Below are positions 1 through 7,976 of a stretch of DNA of 14,247 nucleotides, in pieces (within the stretch, counting starts at the first letter, position 1; each line of letters begins with the position of its first letter). The notes beneath the pieces are model-generated. The model worked only from the letters and a program-made list of their open reading frames with translations. It did not search any database and was not told the DNA's origin. This DNA is from CAZVLE01 sp964627855 (GTDB taxonomy: Bacteria; Bacillota; Dethiobacteria; DTU022), in NCBI GenBank assembly GCA_964627855.1, contig CAZVLE010000154.1, positions 1 through 14,247 on the forward strand. The letters run 5' to 3'. The position numbers were made by a program, and so were the translations under genes.

Positions 1-594
1 GGAAGCGGTAACGTGCAGATCATTCGCGGTTTAAGCCGCTATACAATTCCCCTGCTCAGCGATATACCGGTAATTGGTCGTCTCTTTTTTACCCAGACCT
101 ATGCAACGACCTGGGTCGTGCTCTTGATCCTGGCCATTTCAACTTTTGCCCTTTACAAGACCCGCTTCGGCTTGCGTCTGCGCGCCTGTGGCGAGCAACC
201 GCATGCAGCCGATTCAGCCGGGGTCAATGTTTACCTGATGCGCTACCTGGCGGTGATCATCTCGGGGGCCTGCGCCGGGCTTGGCGGAGCGATATTTATT
301 GTTACCCTATCTGGCGAATTTAATGGTACAGCTGCCGGTCTGGGCTTTTTAGCCCTTGCTGCGCTTATCTTCGGACAGTGGAAACCATGGGGCATTCTCG
401 GGGCCACCTTTTTCTTCGGTTTTGCCAGCACTATCGCCAATGTGTCTCAGGTGATACCTGCTTTGTCCCAGATACCGGGTATTTATTTAAAAACATTTCC
501 TTATGTGGTTACCCTTATTGCCCTGGTCCTGTCATCGAAGTCATCACAGGCACCAAAGGCTATCGGCGAGGTTTATGATAAGGGCAAGCGCTGA
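1..594 (+). CDS. ABC transporter permease, nucleoside/branched-chain type (5' partial)
   Basis: C-terminal part of an inner-membrane permease of the BPD_transp_2 family (PF02653), probably the second permease of a nucleoside importer like B. subtilis YufP/YufQ (NupPQ). The frame is open from base 1, so the start lies outside the window; the GTG at 13 is internal. Seen: several hydrophobic segments, a cytoplasmic coupling-loop motif (KTRFGLRLRACGEQPHAADS, about residues 56-75 of the visible part) and the conserved stretch GFLALAALIFGQWKPWG. The C-terminus is a short polar tail ending in GKR. The stop lies 26 bases before pdp, and pdp and deoC follow on the same strand, which supports nucleosides as the substrate. 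That assignment is inferred from context and family resemblance. The ATPase, the partner permease and the BMP-type binding lipoprotein are presumably upstream of the window. Confidence 0.88.
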   Translation, partial: GSGNVQIIRGLSRYTIPLLSDIPVIGRLFFTQTYATTWVVLLILAISTFALYKTRFGLRLRACGEQPHAADSAGVNVYLMRYLAVIISGACAGLGGAIFIVTLSGEFNGTAAGLGFLALAALIFGQWKPWGILGATFFFGFASTIANVSQVIPALSQIPGIYLKTFPYVVTLIALVLSSKSSQAPKAIGEVYDKGKR

Positions 595-620
595 GTATCT
601 TTTAAGATGGCGGTGTTTAT

Positions 621-1934
621 TTGCGAGTCTATGATTTGATTTTAAAAAAACGTAACGGTGGGGTTTTGAGCCGGGACGAAATAGAATACCTTATTAGCGG
701 TTATGTTGCCGGCGATATACCCGACTACCAGATGTCTGCCCTGGCCATGGCGATTTATTTTCAGGGTATGAATGATGAAGAAACCCTGAATCTGACCATG
801 GCCATGGTTAACTCCGGGGAGACCATATCGTTAAAGACCATACCGGGCATAAAGGTCGATAAACACAGTACCGGCGGAGTAGGCGATACTACAACCATTG
901 TTCTCGCCCCCCTGGTTGCTGCTGCCGGGGCGCCGGTGGCAAAACTTTCCGGTCGCGGTCTTGGCCACACCGGGGGGACCTTAGACAAGCTCGAAGCTAT
1001 TCCCGGTTTCCGGACCGATCTGAGCATTGAAGAATTGATTGAAACCGTAAAGAAGAGCGGACTTGCCGTAGCCGGTCAGACCGGCAACCTGGTGCCGGCC
1101 GATAAAATGCTCTATGCCCTGCGTGATGTTACAGCCACTGTAGATAGTATGCCGCTCATTGCCGGCAGTATTATGAGTAAGAAACTGGCTGCCGGAGCTG
1201 ACGCCCTTGTGCTCGATGTGAAGACCGGTGACGGTGCCTTTTTAAAAGATCGCGAAAAGGCCTTTGCATTAGCCCGGGCTATGGTTGCCATTGGTAAGGG
1301 TGCCGGCCGTAGTGCCGTGGCTGTGATAACCAACATGGAACAACCCCTGGGTCGTGCTGTCGGTAATGCCCTGGAAGTTGTGGAGGCGGTTAAAACTCTG
1401 CGCGGAGAAGGTCCTGCCGACCTTGAAGAAGCCTGCCTCGTGCTTGGCGGTTGGATGCTTTACCTTGCCGGCAAGTCAGCTGATCCCGAAGAAGGGAAAG
1501 TTATGTTGGCTGAAAAAATAAGCGACGGGTCTGCTCTGCAAAAACTGAAAGAGCTGGTTGCCAACCAACATGGGATGGTAGAGGCACTGGGTGATCTAAG
1601 TCTGCTGCCCAGGGCGGCGGCTGAAATCAGGGTTAAGGCAGAGCAGGGCGGTTATGTCAGTGTCCTCAAGGCCGAATTGATTGGCCTGGCCGCCATGGCT
1701 CTCGGCGCAGGCAGGGAAAATAAAGAGAGTATTATTGACCCGGCGGTAGGCATTTTTATCGAGAAGAAGATCGGTGACGAGGTTAAGAGCGGTGATACAC
1801 TTGCTATTATCCATGCTTCTGCCAACAACAGGCCGGAACTGCTTGCAGCTGTTGAAGAAAAAGTGAAGGCGGCCTACCGTTTAACTGAAAAGGCAGTTTC
1901 TTCGCCGAAGCTGATCCTGGGTTACGTCGATTAA
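621..1934 (+). CDS. pdp: pyrimidine-nucleoside phosphorylase
   Basis: Cytoplasmic enzyme splitting uridine, deoxyuridine and thymidine with phosphate into base plus (deoxy)ribose-1-phosphate. At 437 aa it matches the usual length of Bacillus-type Pdp (about 433). Seen: the phosphate-binding motif KHSTGGVGD, the family signature SGRGLGHTGGTLDKLE, YALRDVTATV and IMSKK (pyrimidine-binding Arg, Ser and Lys of the family), then VKTGDGAF and the C-terminal alpha/beta domain ending in SSPKLILGYVD. The start is TTG at 621, giving MRVYDLILKK, which matches the family N-terminus. The ribosome binding site upstream (GGCGGTG) is weak, so expression may depend on coupling to the permease 26 bases upstream. 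deoC follows after 20 bases. Broad pyrimidine specificity rather than strict thymidine specificity is inferred from overall similarity to Pdp. Confidence 0.95.
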   Translation: MRVYDLILKKRNGGVLSRDEIEYLISGYVAGDIPDYQMSALAMAIYFQGMNDEETLNLTMAMVNSGETISLKTIPGIKVDKHSTGGVGDTTTIVLAPLVAAAGAPVAKLSGRGLGHTGGTLDKLEAIPGFRTDLSIEELIETVKKSGLAVAGQTGNLVPADKMLYALRDVTATVDSMPLIAGSIMSKKLAAGADALVLDVKTGDGAFLKDREKAFALARAMVAIGKGAGRSAVAVITNMEQPLGRAVGNALEVVEAVKTLRGEGPADLEEACLVLGGWMLYLAGKSADPEEGKVMLAEKISDGSALQKLKELVANQHGMVEALGDLSLLPRAAAEIRVKAEQGGYVSVLKAELIGLAAMALGAGRENKESIIDPAVGIFIEKKIGDEVKSGDTLAIIHASANNRPELLAAVEEKVKAAYRLTEKAVSSPKLILGYVD

Positions 1935-1937
1935 TAG

Positions 1938-1946
1938 AAAGGAGGG
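1938..1946 (+). promoter_or_regulatory. strong ribosome binding site of deoC
   Basis: AAAGGAGGG lies 8 bases before a TTG codon at 1955. It fixes the deoC start, which has no nearby ATG in a better position. Confidence 0.8.
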
Positions 1947-1954
1947 TGTAAAGC

Positions 1955-2608
1955 TTGTCTGAAGAAATGGCCGGTTATATTGATCATACCCTGCTTAAGC
2001 CGGAGGCGACCGGAGATGATATTACCAGGCTCTGTCACGAGGCGATGGCGAACAGATTTTACGCTGTTTGTATCAACCCTTCATATGTAAAACTTGCTGT
2101 CGCTATTTTAGAGGGAAGTGGTATAAAGGTAGCTGCCGTGGTGGGCTTTCCCCTCGGGGCGACCACTACCGCAGTCAAGGCTTTTGAAACTGCCGAAGCG
2201 ATCGAAAACGGCGCAGCAGAGATCGACATGGTAATTCATATCGGAGCCCTGAAAAGCGGCGATAAACAATATGTGTTTGAGGATATTAATGCCGTGGTTA
2301 AGGCGGCCGGAGGTAAACCCGTTAAGGTGATTATTGAAACCGGTCTGCTTTGTGATAAAGAAAAAGCTTTAGCCTGCCGCCTGGCCAGGGAGGCCGGAGC
2401 CGCTTTTGTAAAAACCTCCACCGGCTTTGGTCCCGGGGGAGCAACAATAGCCGATGTGCAGTTGATGCGCGAAACAGTGGGGCCCGCGCTTGGGGTCAAG
2501 GCCTCGGGTGGAGTGCGCACCCCCGGGGTTGCCCGCGAGATGATTGAGGCTGGGGCGAACAGGATTGGTACAAGTTCCGGTCTGGTTATTGTTAAAGATC
2601 AGATCTAG
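1955..2608 (+). CDS. deoC: deoxyribose-phosphate aldolase
   Basis: Class I aldolase converting 2-deoxyribose-5-phosphate to glyceraldehyde-3-phosphate and acetaldehyde, the last step of deoxynucleoside breakdown. It has 217 aa, normal for the short bacterial form. Seen: the N-terminal IDHTLLKPEAT, VVGFPLGAT, the acidic EIDMVI strand that carries the catalytic Asp, FVKTSTGF with the Schiff-base lysine, and VKASGGVR with the second active-site lysine, followed by GANRIGTSSG, a phosphate-binding loop. The TTG start is supported by a strong ribosome binding site. It lies 20 bases after pdp and is probably cotranscribed with it. No terminator follows the stop; a new promoter starts within a few bases. 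Confidence 0.96.
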   Translation: MSEEMAGYIDHTLLKPEATGDDITRLCHEAMANRFYAVCINPSYVKLAVAILEGSGIKVAAVVGFPLGATTTAVKAFETAEAIENGAAEIDMVIHIGALKSGDKQYVFEDINAVVKAAGGKPVKVIIETGLLCDKEKALACRLAREAGAAFVKTSTGFGPGGATIADVQLMRETVGPALGVKASGGVRTPGVAREMIEAGANRIGTSSGLVIVKDQI

Positions 2609-2614
2609 CCTCTT

Positions 2615-2644
2615 TTGACAAAGCTCTACTGCTTAGGCTAAAAT
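2615..2644 (+). promoter_or_regulatory. candidate sigma-A promoter for the UPF0182 gene
   Basis: A perfect -35 TTGACA (2615-2620) and a -10 TAAAAT (2639-2644, five of six matches) are separated by 18 bases. It lies 6 bases after the deoC stop and about 60 bases before the TTG start at 2706. It would give the UPF0182 and RNase H/PFK genes their own transcription. Inferred from motif match only. Confidence 0.65.
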
Positions 2645-2705
2645 TAGATCAGATAGCTACAGACCGGTGCTGAACCGGTATTTATTTTTGACGGAGGGGA
2701 TTAAC

Positions 2706-5456
2706 TTGCGTAACCGCTTTTTTCCGTTTGTGATCGGCCTGGTGATTATAGGTTCCTTGCTCCTGGCCGGAACCAACTTCTACCTTGATCTGCTTTGGTT
2801 TAGAGACCTCGGTGCAGACCAGGTTTTCTGGGCACAATACCTGACCCGCTGGGGCCTGCGCATCGGCGCCTGGCTGTTTCTCTTTGCCTTTCTTTTTGTG
2901 AATCTCATGGTCACCAGGCGTTATATTTTGAGCTTTCCAAACCTGGCCCTGCGCGAAAGGTTGATGGCATCAGGTTTTATGCGCTTTCTTACCCCGCGCC
3001 GCCTGATCATCTATTTTCTGGCTGCCTCAGCCCTCCTGGCCTACGTTTTATCGGGTTATGCTTCGAATTACTGGATGGAGCTGCTAAAGTACTTTAATCA
3101 TGTCAGTTTCAATATTAGCGACCCCATTTTTAATACTGACATTTCATTCTATGTGTTTCGCTTGCCCTTTTACCGCTTTATTTATGGGTTTTTCATGATG
3201 GCCCTGGTTGTCACCCTGATTATCGTTGGTGCGATCTACCTGTTTATGAATCCGCCTGCCCAAAGTAAGCAGGGTCTGATGCTTTCACTGAACAAGGGAG
3301 TAAGCCACCTGGCCGTCCTACTGGCCCTGATCTTCGGTCTGAAAGCCTGGGATTACCGCCTACAGCAGTTGGAACTGGTTCTCTCTGAGCGTGGTGTCGT
3401 TTACGGAGCCGGGTACACTGATATTAATGCCAATTATAGTGTCCTGATGGTCCTGATGGTCATGGCTGCAGTTATTGCCGTGGTTTTTCTGGCCAACATA
3501 TTTTTGCGTCGTTTTCGCCTCTTTGTCTACGGCATTCTGGCTTTGATCGGAGTTTCTTTACTTGGTGGCTGGGCTTACCCGGCGGCAATTCAGAGCTTTG
3601 TAGTAGAGCCGAGTGAGTTTACTTACGAACGACCTTACCTGGCCCACAATATTGCTTTTACCCGTGATGCCTACAAAATTTCCGACTTCGACACGCGGCC
3701 TTTTGACCCCAGCGGCAAGCTAACCTGGGACGACCTGCGTGAAAACTCCGGCACGATTAATAATGTGCGACTCTGGGACCACCGGCCCCTGTTGACCACC
3801 TTTAACGAACTGCAGGCCATTCGCCTTTATTACCGTTTTACAGATGTTGATATCGACCGCTATTATATAGGCGATGATTACCGCCAGGTTATGTTGTCGG
3901 CCCGGGAACTTGATAAGACGCGCCTGGCCGAACAGGCCCAGACCTGGGTTAACATGCACCTGCAGTATACACACGGCTATGGGGTAACGATGAGTCCGGT
4001 TAACGAGGTAACAGGCGAAGGTTTACCGCAATATTTCCTCGGTGATATTCCTCCTGTTGGCGAAGTGGAAATAGAGAACCCCTCGATTTATTTTGGAGAG
4101 TTGACCGATGATTACATCATTATCAACACCACCACACCGGAATTTCACTTTGCCACCGCCGGAGATGAGAATGAGTTCACTTTCTATGATGGCAATGCCG
4201 GTATTCCTTTGCAATCGGTTTTCCGCCGGGCCCTGCTATCCCTGAAATTTGCCGAATACCGTATCCTTATATCCAATGAGTTGAGCAGCGAGAGCCGGAT
4301 CATTTTTGACCGTAACATCCATGAGCGGGTCCGTAAAATAGCCCCATTCCTGCGTTACGACGGTGACCCATATGTTGTGGTTAATGACGGGCGTTTATTC
4401 TGGATTCAGGATGCCTATACTACTACCGGCAATTACCCATATTCGGCGCCTTTCGGCAATATCAATTATATTCGAAATTCAGTCAAGGTAGTCATCGATG
4501 CTTATCATGGTGATGTGCATTATTACATCATTGATCCCGATGACCCCCTTGTTCAGACCTATGCCGCCATTTTCCCTGAACTGTTCGAACCGATCGAAGA
4601 AATGCCTGAAGGGTTGATGGCTCACCTGCGTTACCCGGAAGATCTCTTTAACGTGCAGTCGCAGATGCTGACCCTTTACCATATAACCGATCCAAATATC
4701 TTCTACACTCGTGAAGATCTTTGGGCGGTACCTTTCGAGCAGTCTTTTGGGCAAGAGCAGCTGATGGAACCTTATTACACCATTTTGCAGCTGCCCGGTT
4801 ATTCTGAACCTGAATATGTATTGATTTTACCTTTCACTCCCGACAAACGTAACAACATGATTGCCTGGATGGTCGCCCGCTGTGACCAGCCCAATTATGG
4901 GGATGTTGAGATCCTGCGCTTTCCCCCGGAGAGGGTTATCCTTGGGCCGAAGCAAATTGAAAACCGTATCGATCAGAGCACTGAAATCTCAGAACAGTTC
5001 ACACTCTGGGGTCAGGCCGGTTCGCGGGTGATCAGGGGCAACCTGCTGGTCTTGCCCATTAACGAGGCCCTGCTCTATGTAGAACCTATTTTTCTGGAAG
5101 CAGATAGGGGAGGCCTGCCCGAGCTGGCCAGGGTGATTATAGTTTTCGGGGAAACCGTGGTGATGGAAAATACTCTGGAAGAGGCACTGGTGAAGATTTT
5201 TGGCGAAATGGGCGCCCTGCCGCCCGAGGTTGAGGTTGTTATTGACGATCTTCCCGAAGATATCCTGACGGAAGATATTCCGCTCGCTGAAAGGCCGGTT
5301 ATAGAAGATGCTGTTTTATTGGAGCTGATCAAAGATGCCCAGGCTGTCTACGAAGAAGCTCTGCAGCGCCAACAGGAGGGTGACTGGGCCGGTTACGGTG
5401 ATAAAATTAAGGAACTTGAGCAGATTCTGGAAGAACTTGCCCGCTTGACTTCCTGA
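2706..5456 (+). CDS. UPF0182 family membrane protein
   Basis: Large integral membrane protein of the UPF0182 family (PF03699); its biochemical role is unknown. I chose the TTG at 2706 (916 aa) because GGAGGGG stands 6 bases upstream; a GTG at 2667 would add 13 residues but has no such site. Seen: about seven hydrophobic segments in the first 300 residues, with family motifs YLDLLWFRDLG and TDISFYVFRLPFYRF, then a long domain predicted outside the membrane with EPSEFTYERPYLAHNI, GLPQYFLGDIPP, PSIYFGEL, a YPYS/NYIRNSVKVV region and RYPEDLFNVQ. The last 100 residues are acidic and end in a helical tail with the family-like pattern EGDWAGYGDKIKELEQ. The length is typical (about 900-1000). The RNase H/PFK gene follows after 27 bases and is probably in the same transcript. 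Confidence 0.93.
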   Translation: MRNRFFPFVIGLVIIGSLLLAGTNFYLDLLWFRDLGADQVFWAQYLTRWGLRIGAWLFLFAFLFVNLMVTRRYILSFPNLALRERLMASGFMRFLTPRRLIIYFLAASALLAYVLSGYASNYWMELLKYFNHVSFNISDPIFNTDISFYVFRLPFYRFIYGFFMMALVVTLIIVGAIYLFMNPPAQSKQGLMLSLNKGVSHLAVLLALIFGLKAWDYRLQQLELVLSERGVVYGAGYTDINANYSVLMVLMVMAAVIAVVFLANIFLRRFRLFVYGILALIGVSLLGGWAYPAAIQSFVVEPSEFTYERPYLAHNIAFTRDAYKISDFDTRPFDPSGKLTWDDLRENSGTINNVRLWDHRPLLTTFNELQAIRLYYRFTDVDIDRYYIGDDYRQVMLSARELDKTRLAEQAQTWVNMHLQYTHGYGVTMSPVNEVTGEGLPQYFLGDIPPVGEVEIENPSIYFGELTDDYIIINTTTPEFHFATAGDENEFTFYDGNAGIPLQSVFRRALLSLKFAEYRILISNELSSESRIIFDRNIHERVRKIAPFLRYDGDPYVVVNDGRLFWIQDAYTTTGNYPYSAPFGNINYIRNSVKVVIDAYHGDVHYYIIDPDDPLVQTYAAIFPELFEPIEEMPEGLMAHLRYPEDLFNVQSQMLTLYHITDPNIFYTREDLWAVPFEQSFGQEQLMEPYYTILQLPGYSEPEYVLILPFTPDKRNNMIAWMVARCDQPNYGDVEILRFPPERVILGPKQIENRIDQSTEISEQFTLWGQAGSRVIRGNLLVLPINEALLYVEPIFLEADRGGLPELARVIIVFGETVVMENTLEEALVKIFGEMGALPPEVEVVIDDLPEDILTEDIPLAERPVIEDAVLLELIKDAQAVYEEALQRQQEGDWAGYGDKIKELEQILEELARLTS

Positions 5457-5483
5457 TTAAAGCATAAAGCAGGGGGTTAGTCT

Positions 5484-7076
5484 TTGCCGCATGATCAGTT
5501 TTTAATCTATACCGACGGAGCCTGCTCGGGTAACCCCGGGCCGGGAGGCTGGGCGGCGGTTGTTGCCACCGGTGACAGGGTGGAAGAAATAACCGGCAGC
5601 GAAGAAAAAACTACCAACCAGCGCATGGAGCTGAAGGCTGCCGTTGAAGCCCTGCGCAGGGTTCCGCCCGGCAGCAGTGTCAAGCTGCATAGCGACAGTG
5701 CCTACCTGGTTAACTGTTTCAAACAGGGCTGGATGGACCGCTGGCAGAGAAATGGCTGGCGAACCAGCAGGGGTGAGGCTGTTGAAAACCAGGATTTATG
5801 GCATGAGCTGTTGGATTTTACGCAGGAACTAGAGGTGGAATGGATTAAGGTAAAAGGTCATGGCAGCGATGAGCTGAACTGTCGTTGCGATCAACTGGCC
5901 CGTGAAGCAATCATTAAAAGCGGTCATCAAACAAGTAATAGCGGGGAGAAACCATGGCAGCCCGCTGAGGCTAAACAGGGAAAGGGTGAAGGGAAGGTGC
6001 GCAGGCTGGGATTACTGACCGGCGGCGGTGACTGTCCCGGACTTAATGCAGTGATCAGGGCGGTTGTAAAGGGAGCCCTGTATAACCATGATCTTGAGGT
6101 TGTTGGTTTTAATAATGGGTTTCGCGGCCTGGTTGAAGATGATGCTGCCTTGCTTAAAGATTATGACGTATCAGGTATTCTTAACCGCGGCGGAACAATC
6201 CTCGGCACTTCAAACCGTGATAACCCTTTCAATTATCAGCCCGGCGGCTCTGACTACACGGAAACCGGTGTGGATCGCTCTGCCGATGCTATTGAAAATC
6301 TCAGGAAATGGGGCATCGAATGCCTGGTGGTTATCGGCGGTGACGGTAGCCTGATCTTAGCTCACCGCTTCAGCGAGCTCGGTGTGCCGGTGATTGGCAT
6401 TCCGAAGACAATCGACAATGACTTGCCGGCAACGGATGTAACCTTTGGTTTTGACTCTGCCGTTACCACCGCTACCGAGGCGATTGACAAGATTCATACT
6501 ACGGCCGAATCTCATCACCGGATCATGGTTGTTGAAGTTATGGGTCGGCATGCCGGCTGGATTGCCCTGCAGGCTGGAATGGCCGGTGGCGGTGACATCA
6601 TTCTTATTCCAGAGCTGCCCTTTGAATACTCCTGCATCATAGATAAGATCGAGGAACGGCGGCGCCGGGGTAAGAAATTCAGCATTATTGTAGTGGCCGA
6701 AGGAGCACACCCAGTTGGCAGTGAACCGATCTACCAGGAAATCGGTAGTTCAAAAAGACTGGGCGGGGTTGGTCAGCTTGTTTCCCATGAAATTGAAAGT
6801 CAAACCGGACTGGAAAGCAGGGCCACAGTTTTAGGACACCTGCAGCGTGGCGGCAGCCCCACGGCCTACGACCGGGTTCTTGCTACCCGTTTCGGGGTTA
6901 AAGCCGTTGAGCTATTTATGGCCGGGCAACGCGACAGGATGGTCTGTTTAAGAGGTAACAAAATTGAATCTGTACCCCTGGAGCAGGCGGTCGGCACCAA
7001 GCTTGTTGATCCGCAGAGTGAACAGGTGCGTGCCGCTTTAGCCGTAGGAACATCATTTGGTTGCCCCCTGCCCTGA
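5484..7076 (+). CDS. rnhA-pfkA: RNase HI - 6-phosphofructokinase fusion protein
   Basis: One uninterrupted 530-aa frame carrying two complete enzymes. Residues 1 to about 147 are RNase HI, which cuts RNA in RNA-DNA hybrids; TDGACSGNPGPGG gives D11, and E49 (MELKA), D71 (HSDSAY), H126 and D136 (RCDQLA) complete the catalytic set. A polar linker of about 25 residues follows. Residues 172-530 are a group III-type phosphofructokinase: LTGGGDCPGLNAVIR, GGDGS (285-289), PKTIDNDL (307-314, catalytic Asp 311), MGRHAGW, EGAHP and HLQRGGSP. It phosphorylates fructose-6-phosphate. The donor is uncertain, because G288 is ATP-like and K308 is PPi-like. The TTG start has AGGGGG 7 bases upstream. A GTG at 5997 coincides with the normal PFK N-terminus and may give a separate PFK. 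Both halves are typical; their union in one frame is unusual. Confidence 0.9.
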   Translation: MPHDQFLIYTDGACSGNPGPGGWAAVVATGDRVEEITGSEEKTTNQRMELKAAVEALRRVPPGSSVKLHSDSAYLVNCFKQGWMDRWQRNGWRTSRGEAVENQDLWHELLDFTQELEVEWIKVKGHGSDELNCRCDQLAREAIIKSGHQTSNSGEKPWQPAEAKQGKGEGKVRRLGLLTGGGDCPGLNAVIRAVVKGALYNHDLEVVGFNNGFRGLVEDDAALLKDYDVSGILNRGGTILGTSNRDNPFNYQPGGSDYTETGVDRSADAIENLRKWGIECLVVIGGDGSLILAHRFSELGVPVIGIPKTIDNDLPATDVTFGFDSAVTTATEAIDKIHTTAESHHRIMVVEVMGRHAGWIALQAGMAGGGDIILIPELPFEYSCIIDKIEERRRRGKKFSIIVVAEGAHPVGSEPIYQEIGSSKRLGGVGQLVSHEIESQTGLESRATVLGHLQRGGSPTAYDRVLATRFGVKAVELFMAGQRDRMVCLRGNKIESVPLEQAVGTKLVDPQSEQVRAALAVGTSFGCPLP

Positions 7077-7099
7077 ATAACATGATACTTTGATCTTCT

Positions 7100-7124
7100 T
7101 TCAGGGTCGGTTCTGAAGTTTTTT
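7100..7124 (+). terminator. probable intrinsic terminator after the RNase H/PFK gene
   Basis: TTCAG (7100-7104) pairs with CTGAA (7113-7117), extended inward by two G-U pairs to a TCGG loop, and is followed by a run of six T (7119-7124). It sits 24 bases past the stop, between convergent genes. The T run is on the + side only, so it should not serve ecfT. The stem is short. Confidence 0.5.
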
Positions 7125-7148
7125 ATGCAGGTGTAGTGACCAGGCCCT

Positions 7149-7976
7149 TTATATTTGCGGTTTAACTGTGACGATAATGTAAATCAAGAGGCTGCTGAAG
7201 ATGAGCATTACCAGCCCTGCCACCAGGTCAACTCTGCCCAGGCGCAGGGTTTTCATTTTTGTTCTGCCCTTTCCACCGCTGTAACTTCTGGCTTCCATGG
7301 CTACAATCAGCTCCTCGGCCCGCTTAAAAGCATTAATAAAGAGCGGTAGAAAGACCGGGAATACATTTTTGGTTTTCTCAATGAAGTTGCCCCGGTCGAA
7401 CGCTACTCCGCGGGCCATCTGCGCTTTGACTATCTTGTCCAGTTCTTCTGCCAGGATCAGGACAAAGCGCAGGGCTATAACCATGGTCATGACCAGCTCC
7501 TGGGCCGGTAGTCCGATCGACCTGAGCGGTTTGAGCAGGCTTTCGAGGCCGTCTGTAAGGTTAACAATTGAAGTGGTCAGGGTGAGGATAGTTGTGACCA
7601 TAAACAGAAAGAGAACCCTTAACGTAATCAGGTTGCCCATGTGCAGGCCGGCATTGGAGGCTGTAAAGATCCACCAGGAAAAGATTATTTCTTCACCGGG
7701 AGCAGAATAAAGGAAAAGTTGAAAAACCCACATTAATATCAGTACCGGCAGCATTGGTTTCAGACCGCGTAAAGCATAGTTAAAAGGTATATTTGACGCA
7801 TAGATAATGGCGCCGGTAAAAATCATGATTGCGCCGTAGGCCTGGTACGATTTCAGGAAGAGTAATAATATGATTAACAGCGAAGCGGCTACAATTTTCG
7901 TTCTAGGATCGAGACGGTGGATAGCCGTTTCACCGGGCAGGTAAACCCCCAGGGTAATATTTTTTGTCAGTTCCAT
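7149..7976 (-). CDS. ecfT: ECF transporter transmembrane component EcfT
   Basis: Membrane scaffold (275 aa) of an energy-coupling-factor importer that links the two ATPases to the substrate-binding S component. Seen: several hydrophobic segments (about 26-62, 75-92, 115-140, 160-178 and 250-270) and the coupling helices with the two Ala-Arg motifs, ARG at 188-190 (AQMARGVAFDRG) and ARS at 229-231 (AMEARSYSGGKGRT). The second motif has Ser where Gly is most usual. The N-terminal LPGETAIHRLDPRTKI is typical of the family. The ATG overlaps the ecfA2 stop by one base (TAATG), and an AGGTGA site lies inside the end of ecfA2, so translation is probably coupled. It is the last gene of the operon; no clear terminator follows on this strand. 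Confidence 0.95.
   Translation of the reverse strand: MELTKNITLGVYLPGETAIHRLDPRTKIVAASLLIILLLFLKSYQAYGAIMIFTGAIIYASNIPFNYALRGLKPMLPVLILMWVFQLFLYSAPGEEIIFSWWIFTASNAGLHMGNLITLRVLFLFMVTTILTLTTSIVNLTDGLESLLKPLRSIGLPAQELVMTMVIALRFVLILAEELDKIVKAQMARGVAFDRGNFIEKTKNVFPVFLPLFINAFKRAEELIVAMEARSYSGGKGRTKMKTLRLGRVDLVAGLVMLIFSSLLIYIIVTVKPQI

Noticed and set aside
2667..2705. Upstream GTG start that would lengthen the UPF0182 protein by 13 residues
   Set aside because: It has no ribosome binding site, while the in-frame TTG at 2706 has GGAGGGG at 6 bases and gives a typical N-terminus.
7297..7710. 137-codon open frame on the + strand opposite ecfT
   Set aside because: It is a Ser/Arg-rich shadow of ecfT codons with no ribosome binding site or recognisable domain.
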